Shown: positions 23,301 through 35,375 of the stretch, in pieces | How positions within the stretch are numbered: position 1 is the stretch's first letter | Layout of the letters: each line of letters begins with the position of its first letter | Source of the DNA: Marsupella aquatica | Taxonomy: Eukaryota; Marchantiophyta | Assembly: GCA_973895155.1 (NCBI GenBank) | Contig: OZ316896.1 | Span: 7,564,001 to 7,628,000 of the forward strand | Reading direction: 5' to 3' | Length of the DNA stretch: 64,000 nucleotides | Program-made: the position numbers and the translations under genes | The notes under the pieces: model-generated | The model's database searches: none | Seen by the model: the letters and a program-made list of their open reading frames with translations, nothing else | Told to the model about the DNA's origin: nothing

Positions 23301-24348
23301 CAAGTGAGCGACACAAGAGTGTAGGACCTCCGCCAAGCCCAGGGCAGCAGCTCAATGAAACTCAATTTGCAACTCGTCTCACTCTCGCTCTTGCTGCAAA
23401 GAATAAAAAGCGCAGGTCAAACTCCTTTGTGGCCTCAGTCCCCATCGCTTTCCCCAAGCTATGGACAACTACTAGCAGCTTGCGCTCACAGCATGACATC
23501 CAGGTCTTTAGCCAACTGCACACTGGAAACCGAGAGAAGTGAGCGCAGTCACGCAAGGCCAAAAAAGACCAAAGTTGAGCCAAAGCAAAACTTTACTAAT
23601 GTATTTACAGTCAAGCATGAGGGCAATCAGGTAAGCAGAAGACCACGCATTCCCGCAAAGAGTTGTAGGTTCTCGTCACTTCCTCGCCTCTGTATAGAAG
23701 GTCGATCGTTGTATCTCGGGTACCCAATGATAGTGGAGATGAATGCAAATAGGCCTCACCAATCGCCAGTCATCCGCGATAAACCTCCCGACAACCTTGC
23801 TCCTATACACCTTAGCACCCGCGTTGTCACCACAGGAAAGACGAATGTAAGATTTAGGGCCCACCTAAACCCTATAGTGAGATTGCAGTCGACAATGGGT
23901 CATATAGCAAAGGTCGAAGCTCCAAGCCCTACGCAATGACATGAAATCCCACCTCCAAAAGCGCTAAATGTATTGACTGAGTGCGATCAGGTGCAAGAGT
24001 CGAGAGCAACTGAGGAAAAGTGCATTATCGGGCGCAAAGTGTTTGGCCTTGGATTCCCTTGCAGAAACGTGAAGGAAAACCCTGGTGGTAGCCGTCGACA
24101 CTTTGTACAATTTTCCTTTACAAAATCTGTTTACCCTAAACATTGAGTCGACTGGAAGGACTCGTTCATAGGCATTCTGCAAGCACCTAACACATTTAGA
24201 CGTAAGTTCACAGCTAGGATTAAACGGTAACTAAGACCAAGGGTGCATGCATTTTTTTGGGGGGGGGGCTTTTAGTTGGGTATTTTGGGTATAGTCATTG
24301 GGTTAGATAAATATCCTAAGTCACCCAGATGGCAAAAAACAACACCCA
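20369..24348. other. Long noncoding 5' region of CACTA-1
   Basis: About 4 kb without a gene I can support. Several open frames of 60-190 codons exist (for example 23355-23939 on the plus strand), but none shows a domain, and their composition is unlike the nearby real genes. The GC-richer stretch 22.0-24.2 kb may be captured host promoter or UTR sequence, but I cannot identify its source. Confidence 0.4.
22496..22570. repeat. Short tandem repeat CGCATCTCCTCTTGG-like
   Basis: Four imperfect units of about 17-18 bp built on TCGCATCTCCTCTT. Simple repeat with no coding value. Confidence 0.7.
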
Positions 24349-24401
24349 AAAGCAGTCATGAAAGCAGTCATGAAAGCAGGCCCAAGTCTGACATTCCTCG
24401 G
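24349..24401. repeat. Patchwork filler made of two internal CACTA-1 sequences
   Basis: Positions 24349-24369 match about 21 bases at 18324-18344 (AAAGCAGTCATGAAAGCAGT core, partly repeated again here). They are followed directly by 22 bases at 24380-24401 identical to the transposase coding stretch 14066-14087 (GCCCAAGTCTGACATTCC core). Both sources lie inside the same element, 6 and 10 kb away. Such joins are typical of interrupted gap repair with template switching. Confidence 0.75.
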
Positions 24402-24992
24402 TGAGTTTTAATATGTGTGTGAGCAGTATGTGACAAGTACCACTAATTGGTTGTGGTGACTTTTTTAAGGTAACTATGTATGTAGAGTATTAGGGTTTAG
24501 GGTGCATCATTATTTTTGGGGGCATGGCACAAATTTTCACACCTTTTTGAACTCAGTTGCGGCCGTGTACATGAATGTTAACTTAAATTTGGTTGGTTCT
24601 TGTCTAGCTAGAATCACAAATTTGCCCTACTTACCTAAACTTCAATTAGGGTAAAAATGTCATGTATACTTTCTTACAGGGGAACAATAAAGAGCAACTC
24701 AGTGATGGTTAAAGCAAAGGGAGGTAACTATATATAATTGCATGACATAATGTGATTAATATGATGGATCCAAAATCATATGTATTGGGCAAGGAAATCA
24801 TGTAAGTCATGGTCACTTATATAACTTCAATATACTTGCCTTAACTCAGTTACAGAAGCAACTTTCCCAATAGTTAAATACATGACTTCCCAAAACTTCA
24901 CCAAAAGTGAGTCAAGAAGATGTAACAAAGATGACACCCTAAACCTTGGAGTCACTTATTTTCAAAGGTCTCACACAAGTCATGTAAGGCTG

Positions 24993-25022
24993 GGTCTCAG
25001 AATGGCTCGGTTTCTTCTAGTG
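24993..25022 (-). repeat. CACTA-1 right terminal inverted repeat
   Basis: Ends TTCTTCTAGTG, the inverted complement of the left end, and is followed by the ATA duplication. TGACTT-like subterminal words lie just inside (about 24900-24985). Confidence 0.88.
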
Positions 25023-25025
25023 ATA

Positions 25026-27230
25026 TCGGGCCCGTACACACAGGGCCTAGCGCTACTGTGCGCATAGGTCTATACGTATGCTTACTGTCATAGGTATGTT
25101 TCTATTCCGCCGCTGGAATGTACCCATAAACCAGTGACTCCTGACTGATTCCCGGCTTAGGGACTTCTAAGCCATTGCCCCACCACTCTGCCATTCCACT
25201 CTCAGCAATCAGAGCTATGACAGTCCTCACCCAGCCCGCTTCAATGCACCCTGTACACCTCTCAGTGGCACTGCTAGTCCCATCATACACTCAGATTGCC
25301 TCACACACACACACATCCATGAGAGAAATGAGGCCTGAGAGGAAAACTCAATTAGATTCAAAGATGTGCACAATAGTTCATTGAGAACACTTGATCCGAA
25401 CACTAGGGCCGAATGCTGTCCCCTCCAGATTGTGACGTGCTTGCCCCGCAAGCCCCATGCTTGCCATGCAAGCTCAATCCTGAACCTGAGCCCGGCTCAC
25501 TCCAGATTGCGACGGCAGATTGGACTCAAACCAATCCCGTACTTGCCTTGCAAACTCAATCCTGAACTCAACCTCCTTCACTGCACTTCATTCTTGGGGG
25601 CACATACAGATCTCACACCTCCAATTCAGAACGTCAAGTTACGCATGCATAGTTGACTCGACTTCAAAGCTGGTACCAGGCCTAACGATGATCTATCCCA
25701 GACTGCAATGAGGCCCGGCCTCACGCTTGCCCTGCAAGCTCAGCTCTGGCCATAAATCCCTTAGTGCTCTCTACCAGACAAAGGCCGGGACTCCCCATGG
25801 ATCACGTAGCCTTGCCAGACTGAACTGTAAATGCTCCTTCTACTGCCCCTCAATCAGTGTCTCAGCCTCCCTAATGTGCTCACCACAAATCAAATTGACA
25901 TCCTCCCCACAGTTTACAATCACCAATACATCACCTATCACCAAGGCTCTGTATCGGGGGAAAAGAACCCAGTTGTGCTGCCCACTAGAAAGAGCCACAA
26001 TCCAGCTCGCAAACCTAGCAACCCGTTGCTATGAAGCTTGGCTGATTACTCCCTGAGTAATAGCACAACCAAGCTCTCCCCAACACGCAGCGTCCAAGTC
26101 CAGCCTTGCTTGCACAGAGCTCCTCCCTGCTGCTCAGTCTAAGTGAGATCACACAACTGAAGTCCCCCCTGCCTCTACCGGGGGCTGCTCTATATACTCT
26201 CATACTGGGCCCAAATGGGTGGATACTACGCTGCTGGAGCCCCATCCCAGCCCTAACAGAGCCGCCACTATCTCTAACTACTGAACCCTAACTCGCAACT
26301 TTATTTCTATCTCGAATTGGCTATGTACTTCGGATTTGGCCCTCCTCCATGGTTTTCGCGAGCTTGCGCCTCCTCTTTTGATTTCTCTATTCAACCATTT
26401 GTTGCGTGGATAGCAGCGTTGGAAGCGGCTTGAGCTCCTCTTTCCAACGAGGTCAATTATAGCCAATTTGGTCAAATACACAGAAAGTTATGCCCCCGCA
26501 ACCGAGAGGGGGTACTCACTGCTGCGCTAACCCGAGTTACATAGCTAACCCGAGTTCGGCTAACCTAGCTATCCTATCTAACCCGAGTAGAGCTAACCCG
26601 TGGTCTCGGGTTAGGCCACTATCCGCTATCCGCTAACCGCTAACCGCTAACCTAAGCTGAGCCCGAACCCGAGCTTACCTATGCTAACCTGAGCCCGAGT
26701 TTAGGCTAACCCGAGTTAAGTCTAACCCGGGATCAATCTAATCGGAACCCGGGTTAAGCCTAAGCTGAAGCTGTGCTTACCTGAGCTAAGCTGAAGCCGT
26801 GCTTACCTGAGATAAGCTGAAGCCGTGCTTACCTAAGCTAAGCTGAAGCCGTGCTTACCTGAGCTAAGCTGAAGTCGTGCTTACCTGAGATAAGCTGAAG
26901 CCGTGCTTACCTAAGCTAAGCTGAAGCCGTGCTTACCTAAGCTAAGCCGTGGCCGAGCTTGGGTTAACCCGAAACTGAAGCCGAATCCGCTAATTCCGGC
27001 CACAAGTTAACCCGTCACACTAATCAGGCCGTATCTTCCTTAATACACCTCCGTTTCCCGAGTGTTTTATATCGATTTTACTCGCCTTGACCAGATCTTT
27101 CCAATGCTCTTTACAGATCCGGATTTGGTGACATATTGAACGAGATATGGTCGCCGACCACCCGCGACATAGCCTTTTATTTCCCTAACATTCTAAGACT
27201 AGACTATGAACCACTAACCTAACTAACAAA
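25026..27230. repeat. Retroelement-like noncoding DNA right of CACTA-1
   Basis: No gene. 25088-25820 is related in inverted orientation to 5260-5707. 25430-25760 repeats words such as CTTGCCCTGCAAGCTCA. 26515-26760 is a degenerate array of TAACCCGAG-like words. The stretch probably holds a diverged LTR or untranslated part of a retroelement; its ends are not resolved. Confidence 0.4.
26759..26940. repeat. 26-bp tandem repeat, seven copies
   Basis: Unit GCTAAGCTGAAGCCGTGCTT plus ACCTGA, 26 bp, seven nearly identical copies. Variants (GCT/GAT starts and CTGA/CTAA ends) recur with a 78-bp higher-order period. It is followed by a partial unit. Confidence 0.85.
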
Positions 27231-27565
27231 ATGAAGCTACACACCCAAGACATTCAAATTTTATCATGAGAACAATCACCATACCACACAGCTTCATATT
27301 CAGTTATGGAGACTCGCTTCCTCCTCTCCTCCCCAGCTTCTCCTTTGTGGCCTTGACAGTGACTACCTCAACTGTGTCTGCCTTGGTTGTGCAGTCTTCA
27401 AGCTGAAATACCTTTATCCCTACTCTTAACGCCATGATTGCCCTTATTCTTGCCATCTTGCTAATTGTTATGCGGTATCAATAGCTACTCCTTGCATACA
27501 GCAACCTAGTTACTCAGATTACAAAATAAGGACCATGTCATTGGCATCACAGTGGGGACCATAAG

Positions 27566-30500
27566 ATGTACTGTCCTTGTGTGAACTGCAAAGGGAATTA
27601 TAGGACTAATCGGAATACTGCTAGACTGCACCTTATTAAACATGGTCGGTACCCTGCATGTCGAGTGTGGGTGGGAGAGGGACAGGACTCTTCTGATGAA
27701 GAGTGGGGTGCTGACTACATGTCACAACATGGCCCTGAGGCATTGAGGGTAGCAAACCTTCAGCAGGCAACCTGTGCACAACAGCCAATTGTAGATGTTG
27801 AAGAACATTTATTTGTAGATGTTCCAGAGTATCCAACTATGGATGTTCCAGAGTATGCAACTGTGGATGTTCAAGAACATCCAACTATAGATGTCGAAGA
27901 ACATATCAGGGCTCTACTGGACGAAACGTTGCTGAGAACCAGTGAAGAATCCCCTGAGCATGAACTAGATGATCAGGACCGTTTTGACTTGGATTTTGTA
28001 CTTGGGGATGATGAGAGTGAAGGAGGTGCCCATCCTGTAAACCCCCTTGAAACCTCCAAAACTCCTGTGGAGACTGATCCTGCACAGTTATCTTTAGATG
28101 CAGCAATGCAACCTTTGTTCCCAGGCAGCAAAATAGATGTTGTGTCATTCATGTTGCTTCTGCTGAACATCTGTCATGGCCATGGATTCTCAAACAAAGG
28201 AGTGAATGCATTGTTGTCTTTGATGGGGGAGCATGGTATGCCTGCAGAGCATAATCTGCCCAAGAACTTATATGCTGCAAAGCAGCTATTGAGAAAGCTT
28301 GGCTTGGATTATGAGAGAATCCCTATCTGTGAGAAAGGTTGCATGCTCTTTAGGGGTGAGAATGCCAAGTTAGAAAACTGTTCAGTGTGTTAGCAGCCCA
28401 AGATGAAGAGAGTGGGGAATTCATTATAGGCAAGGAAGGTGGTGCAGTATTTCCCTATAATTCCCAGGTTGAAGAGATTGTATGCCACTGCTGGTACATC
28501 TAAATTCATGACTTGGCATCATGAGAATAGAAGCACAGACAACATGGTTCGGCACGCAGCAGATTCCAAGGCTTGGAAGCATGTGGATACAAATATTGAT
28601 AAAAAATTTGCAGCTAAACCAAGGAATGTGCGATTTGGGTTGGCACTTGATGGGGTGAATCCCTTTGGAATAATTCCACAGCTTGGTCTACCTGGCCAAT
28701 CTTGTTGTTGAATTACAATTTATCTCCTTGGCTTACCACCAAGAAGTTCTTTGTCATGCTAGCTATGTTGATTCCAGGACCTGATTCAGTAACAGAGGAA
28801 CAACTGGACATAATATTGGGCCCATTCTATGGGGAGACGAGACAACATAATATTTGAAGAAGGGAGGAACCAAGGTTGAGGATGAGAGCTGCCCCATAAA
28901 GGTGCATGGAGTGAAGAGGGCTACTGGTCTGTACAAGTTGCCCTATTGGAACGTAAGACTCCATACTACTACAATGAATTTCTGCAATCTCTTCATATGA
29001 CTTTGAAATGTGTTTACTTCCTGTAGCCCAGATTTTGTAATTGTTGTATTCAATGCCCTAATTTCTGAATTGTGTGTCCACTGCAGGAACTACTCATTAA
29101 CCATTGTCTAGATCCCATGCACTGTGAGAAGAATCTTGCACACAACATTGTGCACACTATCATTGGGACCAAGGACACTCCTTCTGTGCGAGAAGACCTG
29201 AAGCTCTTACAGGTGCGCCAACACCTATGGCTTGTACCCAATCCAGCTCCCAAGCGTAAGGATGACAAATTGTTGATGCCCCCAGCCCCATATTGCCTGA
29301 GCAAGAAGGAAAGAACAAGGTTCTTGGAGGTGTTATTGACCTTGAAAGGGCCCACTGGTTTTTCAAGTTCTTTGGCAAAGTGTATTACAAAATCCAAGAA
29401 ACTCTTTGGGTTGAAATCACATGATTTCCACCAACTCATGCAGCAGATTCTCCCTCTGGCAACAATGGGATTACTTGATGAAGGGGTTTGCTTGGCCATA
29501 GCTGGGATGAGCAATAACTATTGCCAGATCTGTACGAAGGTGTGGGACCCTTCAATGTATGAGAATTTGATGATGGATGTTGCATTCACTCTCTGCATTG
29601 TGGAAATCCATTTTCCACCAAGCTTCTTTGATGTCATGACCCATTTAATGATTCACCTAGTGGAGGAATTAGACTTGTGTGGCCCAGTTACAGGCAGATG
29701 GATGTACCCAATAGAGAGGAACCTGAAGGTATTGAAGGGTTATGTACGAAACAAGGCACGTCCAGAGGCTTCTATGGCTGAAGGCTATGTATTAGATGAG
29801 TCTTTGGGATTCCTTTCTGAATACATGATTGATGCTCAGGGAGAGGGAAAATGAACCTGGGAGTTGGAGGAGGATGCTGGCGTTGCAGGCATTGTCTTGG
29901 AAGGGGCTGCAAAGGAGATAACTTTGAATTGGTCTGAAATGATGGCCATGCATCATTATATATTGGAGAATGAAGAGACAGTGGCTCCATGGTACAGGTA
30001 TGTAAACCCTGAACCATATGGATCATAATTATGCTACCCCATTGTGTTTATATATTCATGGTGGATCGTGCACTAATGTCTTGAGTGTTGTTGTTGCCAT
30101 GTGGGATATATGATGCTACCAATGAGACTATTACCAAACGAAGAGTGGATTTCCGGAAGATATGGATGAGGAAGCCTGCCAATCGAAGAAAACCAGTGGA
30201 ATTTCCCCTTGACTGCCAAGAACTGCCACCTTTCAGGGAATGGTTTCAAACATTAGTCAATACCCATAATTTTGAGACAGAGTCTGAGCGGTCATTACTA
30301 TTTGCATACTCCACACCACCTAGTTTGAAGGCACGACTGTATAGGGCATGCAGAGCCTATGGGCATCACTGGAGGACTATTCCATCTTTGGGGTGTTTGA
30401 GTGATTGTGATTCTGGTGCATTCAACACTTTTGATTCTGGGATGGCTTTGACATTCACTGAGAAGTGAGTGGACAGGTCTGGCGCAACTAGAGAAGAATT

Positions 30501-30969
30501 TGTACAGTATGTAGGGGCCTTGACAGCTATCTTAGTACTGAATTACGGCAGCTTGAGGAAAGAGGTGATTCTTTTCAAAGGGAAATGGGCAGATCCATCA
30601 TGGACTCCTAAATCCTCTGCCAGTATGAGGTATTCTGAGTCTGGTCTTTGGCAGGTGAATTTCCATAGAGATCTGGGTGTGTCCAAGAAAATGGATTACG
30701 TTTTCCCAAAGCAAGTGGAGCAGGTTTTCTTCCACCCCAATGAGAAGGGGATAGCATGGAGAACAATCCAACACAAAGAATCCAGGTCCACAAGGGTGTT
30801 AGGTGATTACACAAATGTTGATTTCCATGCTACAATGGAAAACAATGCCAAATTACACATTGAATTGGCTAAAGCCTGTAGGACTAGAGCAAATCCAGGA
30901 CCAAGTACTGGTCCCAAACAAGGCAGAGATGCAGAGGGATCTGCAAGAAAGGGTAGGCCTAAGCAGTGA
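27566..30969 (+). pseudogene. CACTA-2 transposase, decayed
   Basis: Same domain order as the CACTA-1 transposase. The N-terminal zinc domain (YCPCVNCKG, 27566) is followed by an acidic linker, tnp2 (28439-28835, with ALDGVNPFG), DUF4218 (29085-29990, with DPMHCEKN and SHDFHQLMQQ) and a DUF4216-like domain (30100-30960). Damage seen: TAG at 28391, a frame change just after VNPFG near 28675, loss of most of the tnp2 C-terminal half near 28.84 kb, TGA at 29852 and TGA at 30466. The intron at about 28951-29085 keeps GT-AG ends at the position conserved with CACTA-1. It cannot make an active enzyme. Confidence 0.85.
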
Positions 30970-31355
30970 ATAGGTTTTAGGTGTGTGAAGTCCATAGCTG
31001 GACTACATGTATGGACTATATATGAAATCAGACTAATGTTTTGCCCATTTGTGCAGTTGGTGAATGCAGCCTGTGAAAGGAAGATTGCAGGGGTTGTCAC
31101 ATCCTATGAATTAATGCTTATGAGGAGGCCCGAAAGCGGAACATAGAGCATAATGAGTGCATTATGCGTGATCTAGGACTGGGGCCAGACTGCATGCTGA
31201 TGTGTGTGTTAATATGTCTGTTGCAAATTTGATTTAGTAGATATATGGAGTTGTCAGGTTCATGTTCTGTTTTCATATTCCAGATTGGTCTCATACTAGT
31301 ATGGATCCTGTACATAAGTACCATTGTTACTGTGTTGTAGATTCTGCTTGCATGT

Positions 31356-34253
31356 ATGTTTGATCTGCATTGGTGTATGTTGATGATTGCTTTGTTCCTT
31401 AGAGGCCCAACCACACATGTACAACGACAGAGAGAAAAGCCTACATTGGTGAAAGGTACTTCAACTGGAACATTGCCAAAGAGGAGGAGCTCTAGACTAT
31501 CACAAGTTACCAAGGTGAACATGGCAGAGTTTGGTGATGATGGCTATGCCAGTGCTGGGTATGACACTGAGGATTCTGACATTGGAGGGTCAGAACCTGA
31601 GAGTGAACAGCAGGTAATGCTTGAACTTCATCATCCTAAACCCTAAATCCTTGTCCTTGTTTCAAAGTAGTTGTTAATATGCCTACGTTGTCCATGATGT
31701 AGGTACAGAAACAAAATCGTGGTCCTAAGAAGACTGGGCCTGGTGGAGGTGGGCTGGTGAGATTTGGAAAGACCCAGACACTGGACTGTTATATGAAAGT
31801 GAGTGGATTGTACTGATATACCTTTTCAGTGTGTTTGGAAGTTGATATTCTACATTTTCCTAAAATTCATTGAAGTGCTTGGTGTTGTGTGTTTGTTTAG
31901 TGGTTCCATCAGCATCTGAAGGCAGATCAGGTCAATCTGACGTACTACATTCCAGAGGATCTTCAGGTAATACAAATATGCTCGTCATGCATATGCAAGT
32001 GCATTTGCTCAACTTTTCAATGTACATATTTTTTGATTGATAGCATGTGTGTGCATTGCAGGCGGGGCCTCTGAGATGCGTAGGGAACGAAGGCATGCTA
32101 AGAAGATGTTTGATAATGCTGCCAAAGTACGAAGGAATCAGGGAGATTTGCCCAAACACATTAAAGTGAGTATTGTACTTTTTTTGAATGTAGATTTAGA
32201 CATAGATCCTCTCGATCTGTTATTGTGTGTATAAAACCTGGACTATGCATAAATTCCAGAGTTATGAATTGACATTGCATGTGAAATGCAGATTTATGAC
32301 AATGATATTGATGATTCTGATCCCAACAAACAGTACTGGCTGGAGGAACTTCATGGCAATTGATGTACTTAGAATCTTTGATGTATCAAAGCCACAATGG
32401 ACTGATCATCCACAAGTTCATATAACTAGTGTGTGGCAGAACATGGCAGCTGAGTGGAAGTATGTGGGTGGGGAATTTATTGACAACAAATTCCAAAGTC
32501 ATTGTTGTGGCATATTGAAGAGAGAGCGCCATAAAATGCATGTTTACTGGAAGAAAGTTTGCAATGAGGATCCAACCAAACCTGGGCCATCTGGTGTTGA
32601 TCCAAAGAAATGGGCAGCTTTGGTATCTCATTTCACCAGTCCAGCATTGATATCTTTGAGTAAACAGATGACTGATAAAAGAGCACGAGTGCAAGATACC
32701 AGTCACTTTGGTAGGGGAGGGCATGCTGCAGCAGCAAAGAGAATGGTAACTGTCTATATCATTTTCACTATCAATTCTGTCTTGTTTGTGAATCTTGATG
32801 AAAACAGACTCTGAGTTTCTCATTCTTTGTTAGTTTGAACAGAAGCAAAAGAGAGGATCAAGCCTAGGTATATCTGACCTGAAAGAAAACCTTGGTAGTC
32901 AGGGTTCATTGCCAAAGGTGACAATGAGCCCATCATTGGCAAGTGCAGAAGGTCAGACTGGTAGTTTTTTGGGAGCAAAGGTGAGCCCGTCATTGGCAAG
33001 TGGGGAGGGTAAAGTGCTAGCTTACTGGGGCAAGGATACAGACATGGATCAGCTGTGAGTATTGCCATTCCAATCTGATTTATACATCATTTTCCATTTG
33101 ATAGAGTGTTGTGTCGTTTGTTAGTTTGACAGTGAGAATGTTGTGTTGGTTTGTGGTTCATTTACAGACCCCACATTCAAAAGAAGAGATCACTGCCATT
33201 GGGGCTGTCAAATTGGATGTTGATGAGTTGAAAGGCACTGTGAAGGAGTTGACAAACATGATGACTATATGGATGGCACATCACTCCAGTAATGCACAAG
33301 TTCCAACATTTGTTCCTAGTCACAGTAAGTTGACTACAGCTACCAAAGAAGGTAGTAGAAAATGATCTCTTACTTTTTTAGGTGATAATGGAGGTAAAAT
33401 TCTCTATCATCTATTCACTGTCCATTCAATGTAATTATTGTGGTGTATATATGTCATTGTATGTTATAATGTTCTTGCATGTTCTAGTGTGATTATATGT
33501 TGCTGGTGTATACATATTTGTTTATGCATTTCTCTTGTGTGTGTTTTATGATAGCATCTTTAGGGGAGCCCCCTGTGTCGCAGGGAAATCCAACTGACAC
33601 AGCTAACAGTATTCTGAAGCAAAATGAATTGGAAGTGAACCTATTGCCATCTGAGTTGCCCAAAGATGCCATTTCAGATGCCTTTCAGTTGCCAAAGGAT
33701 AAGTCAATTGAGTTGACACCAGATAAAACCCCAGAATCATCTGAGTTGCCAAAAGATACTCCTACTCTAAGTGAACAGGGTGACACTCCATCAACTAGAA
33801 GGGGAAAGTTCAAGAAAAGGAAGAAAGGATCTTTAGCAAATGCATCACCTGCACAGAAGAAACTCATTCAGTCTCCTAACCCCATTGCAAAGGTAAAAGT
33901 GTTGTTAGATTTGAGTGTTAGATTTGAGTGTTCACAAATTGTATCTTTCAATTTGTGCATATTGCATTTTTAACAAAATGTGTTATTCACAGGTTGCAAG
34001 AGGAGATTTGGTGAAGATGAAGAGTGTTGTGGACAATTCCATGATAGTGGCAGAAGGTGAGGTGACAGGGCTGCCAGGAGAAGATAAGTTCCATTGTGCA
34101 GATTTTGAAAGCCCTTTCTTGCGAGTGCGTGTGATTGATGTATTTGTAGATGTGGCATTGCCATTTGCTAATGCAGGGGAGAACCAGTCTAAGTTATCTG
34201 ATGTGAAGGGGATGAATGCCCTGTGGAACTCTAGATTGCTCAAGAAGCAGTAG
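31356..34253 (+). CDS. CACTA-2 TnpA-like protein gene (multi-exon)
   Basis: Homologue of the CACTA-1 TnpA-like gene in the same place after the transposase. Exons: an acidic exon with RRSSRLSQVTK (31400-31612), a Gly-rich exon (31702-31799), WFHQHLKADQ (31901-31966), a basic helical exon (32062-32165), the trihelix-like DNA-binding exon (about 32290-32745), short linker and coiled-coil exons (32833-33365), a Pro/Ser-rich exon (33556-33893) and a C-terminal DUF8039-like exon (33993-34253). Most junctions show GT-AG. Several exons keep open frames despite the ruined transposase. It lacks the GW pairs of the CACTA-1 version. The role (binding the element's own repeats) is inferred from the family. 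Confidence 0.65.
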
Positions 34254-34559
34254 AAGCAGCCATGTGCCAAGAAGCGATAGACATGATAGAAGTAGGTTTT
34301 GTAGAATGAGAATGACAACTCTATTTTTCTACAGACATTAAGAGTTGTTGGTATTTCAGATTGTAGCACTTGACAATATATCTACTAATAATATGTGTAT
34401 GCTTTTTTTCAATGTCATTTTGCTTGTCATTGAAATGACATTGAAAAAAACTTAATCACACTTGCATTTGATTATTTGCTTGCATTTGCATTGAGTTGAA
34501 TAACTATTGCAGGATTGAAGAATGTGTCATGTCAATTGGATTTGTAAGGTATAGAATGT

Positions 34560-35375
34560 CTCTTTAGGGTTTCATTCTGCAAATGTATTGAATAACTTTG
34601 TAGTGTATGACTCTTAAAATGACATGGATTTCTGTCTAATAAGACCACCCTAAGTCATTAAATACATGACCTGAATGACATATAAATTGACTGATCTAAT
34701 GGTCATTATGAACATTTACATTTGTGGCCAATATGACTCGCCTCAAGTCATTAAATACATAACTTTAATGACACCTAAAATGACCGATCTCATGGTCATT
34801 ATGGACATATATAATTGCGTCCAAAATGACTACTTTGAAGTCATTCAAGACATGTCATTAATGACTAATGTGTATTTTACGTGTCATCTCCCAATTGAAT
34901 CACGTGTTCCAATATCACTAGACTACAATGTAGTCATTTTGGACAAGTCTTAAATGATGCAACCCTATTGCCTCGTGATGAATACCCTTTGAGCCACATG
35001 TCATTACTTGATTTGTTACGTATTGTACGTCATTTTAGACATCCTAAATGACGGATGATCTTCCTTCCTTAATTGCCACATGGAATTATATAATTGGGTA
35101 CGGAGACCGTCGACGGTGAACGACAATTGATCATCAACGGTGGTTTTTTGGTCATTTCGGAACGTTCATGATTTATGACCAAATTGTAAATTTAGTCATT
35201 TCAGACTATACAAAATGACCACACCTTTTTTGCGTCATTTGTCCAAAAGGACCGTGACCCATATGTCCGTTGTGACGCGTCTGGAAAGACCTACACAAAT
35301 GCTTCATTATTTTGTTAAAAAGACCATTTGTATAGTCATTTTTGTGGTCATAAACAACCTTGTTTTCCACTAGTG
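34560..35375. repeat. CACTA-2 subterminal repeats and 3' end
   Basis: Dense imperfect copies of AAGTCATTAAATACATGAC and GGTCATTATGGACAT-like words recur about every 60-70 bp between 34650 and 34870. Further GTCATTTTNG words in both orientations continue to the TAGTG terminus at 35375. No gene. Confidence 0.75.

Larger units (their letters stand above)
6775..25025 (-). mobile_element. CACTA-1: complete-looking En/Spm (CACTA) transposon with ATA target duplication
   Basis: The element runs from 6778 to 25022 (18,245 bp). The left end begins CACTAGAAGAA and the right end finishes TTCTTCTAGTG. The first 30 bases of the two ends align as inverted repeats with few mismatches (shared CACTAGAAGAA, CCGAG and CTGAGACC). 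The 3 bp on each side are identical, ATA at 6775-6777 and 25023-25025, matching the 3-bp duplication known for CACTA elements. Genes are on the minus strand, so the 5' end is the right-hand one. Order from the 5' end: long noncoding leader with an eL20 fragment, Cys-rich frame, PHD gene, BRCT gene, transposase, TnpA-like gene. In-frame stops in the transposase and the TnpA-like gene suggest the copy is now inactive. Confidence 0.9.
27240..35375 (+). mobile_element. CACTA-2: 3' portion of an older CACTA transposon
   Basis: Transposase and TnpA-like genes on the plus strand are followed by a subterminal repeat region and a 3' terminus reading TTTTCCACTAGTG at 35375, the expected TAGTG end. The DNA after 35375 is the interior of copy A of the ParB/methyltransferase-like gene: it aligns with copy B from about 59123 onward. 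The element therefore inserted into that gene. No matching CACTAGTGGAAAA 5' end is seen upstream in the window, so the 5' end is missing, lies beyond the left edge, or was removed by other insertions. The left coordinate given here is only where element-like sequence becomes recognisable. Confidence 0.75.

Noticed and set aside
23355-23939. 194-codon plus-strand frame as a possible gene
   Set aside because: No recognisable domain, no homologous frame in the sister elements, and it lies in the noncoding 5' region of CACTA-1.
26759-26940. Possible CRISPR-like array of regular repeats
   Set aside because: The units are directly adjacent without unique spacers and the context is plant transposon DNA; it is a plain tandem repeat.
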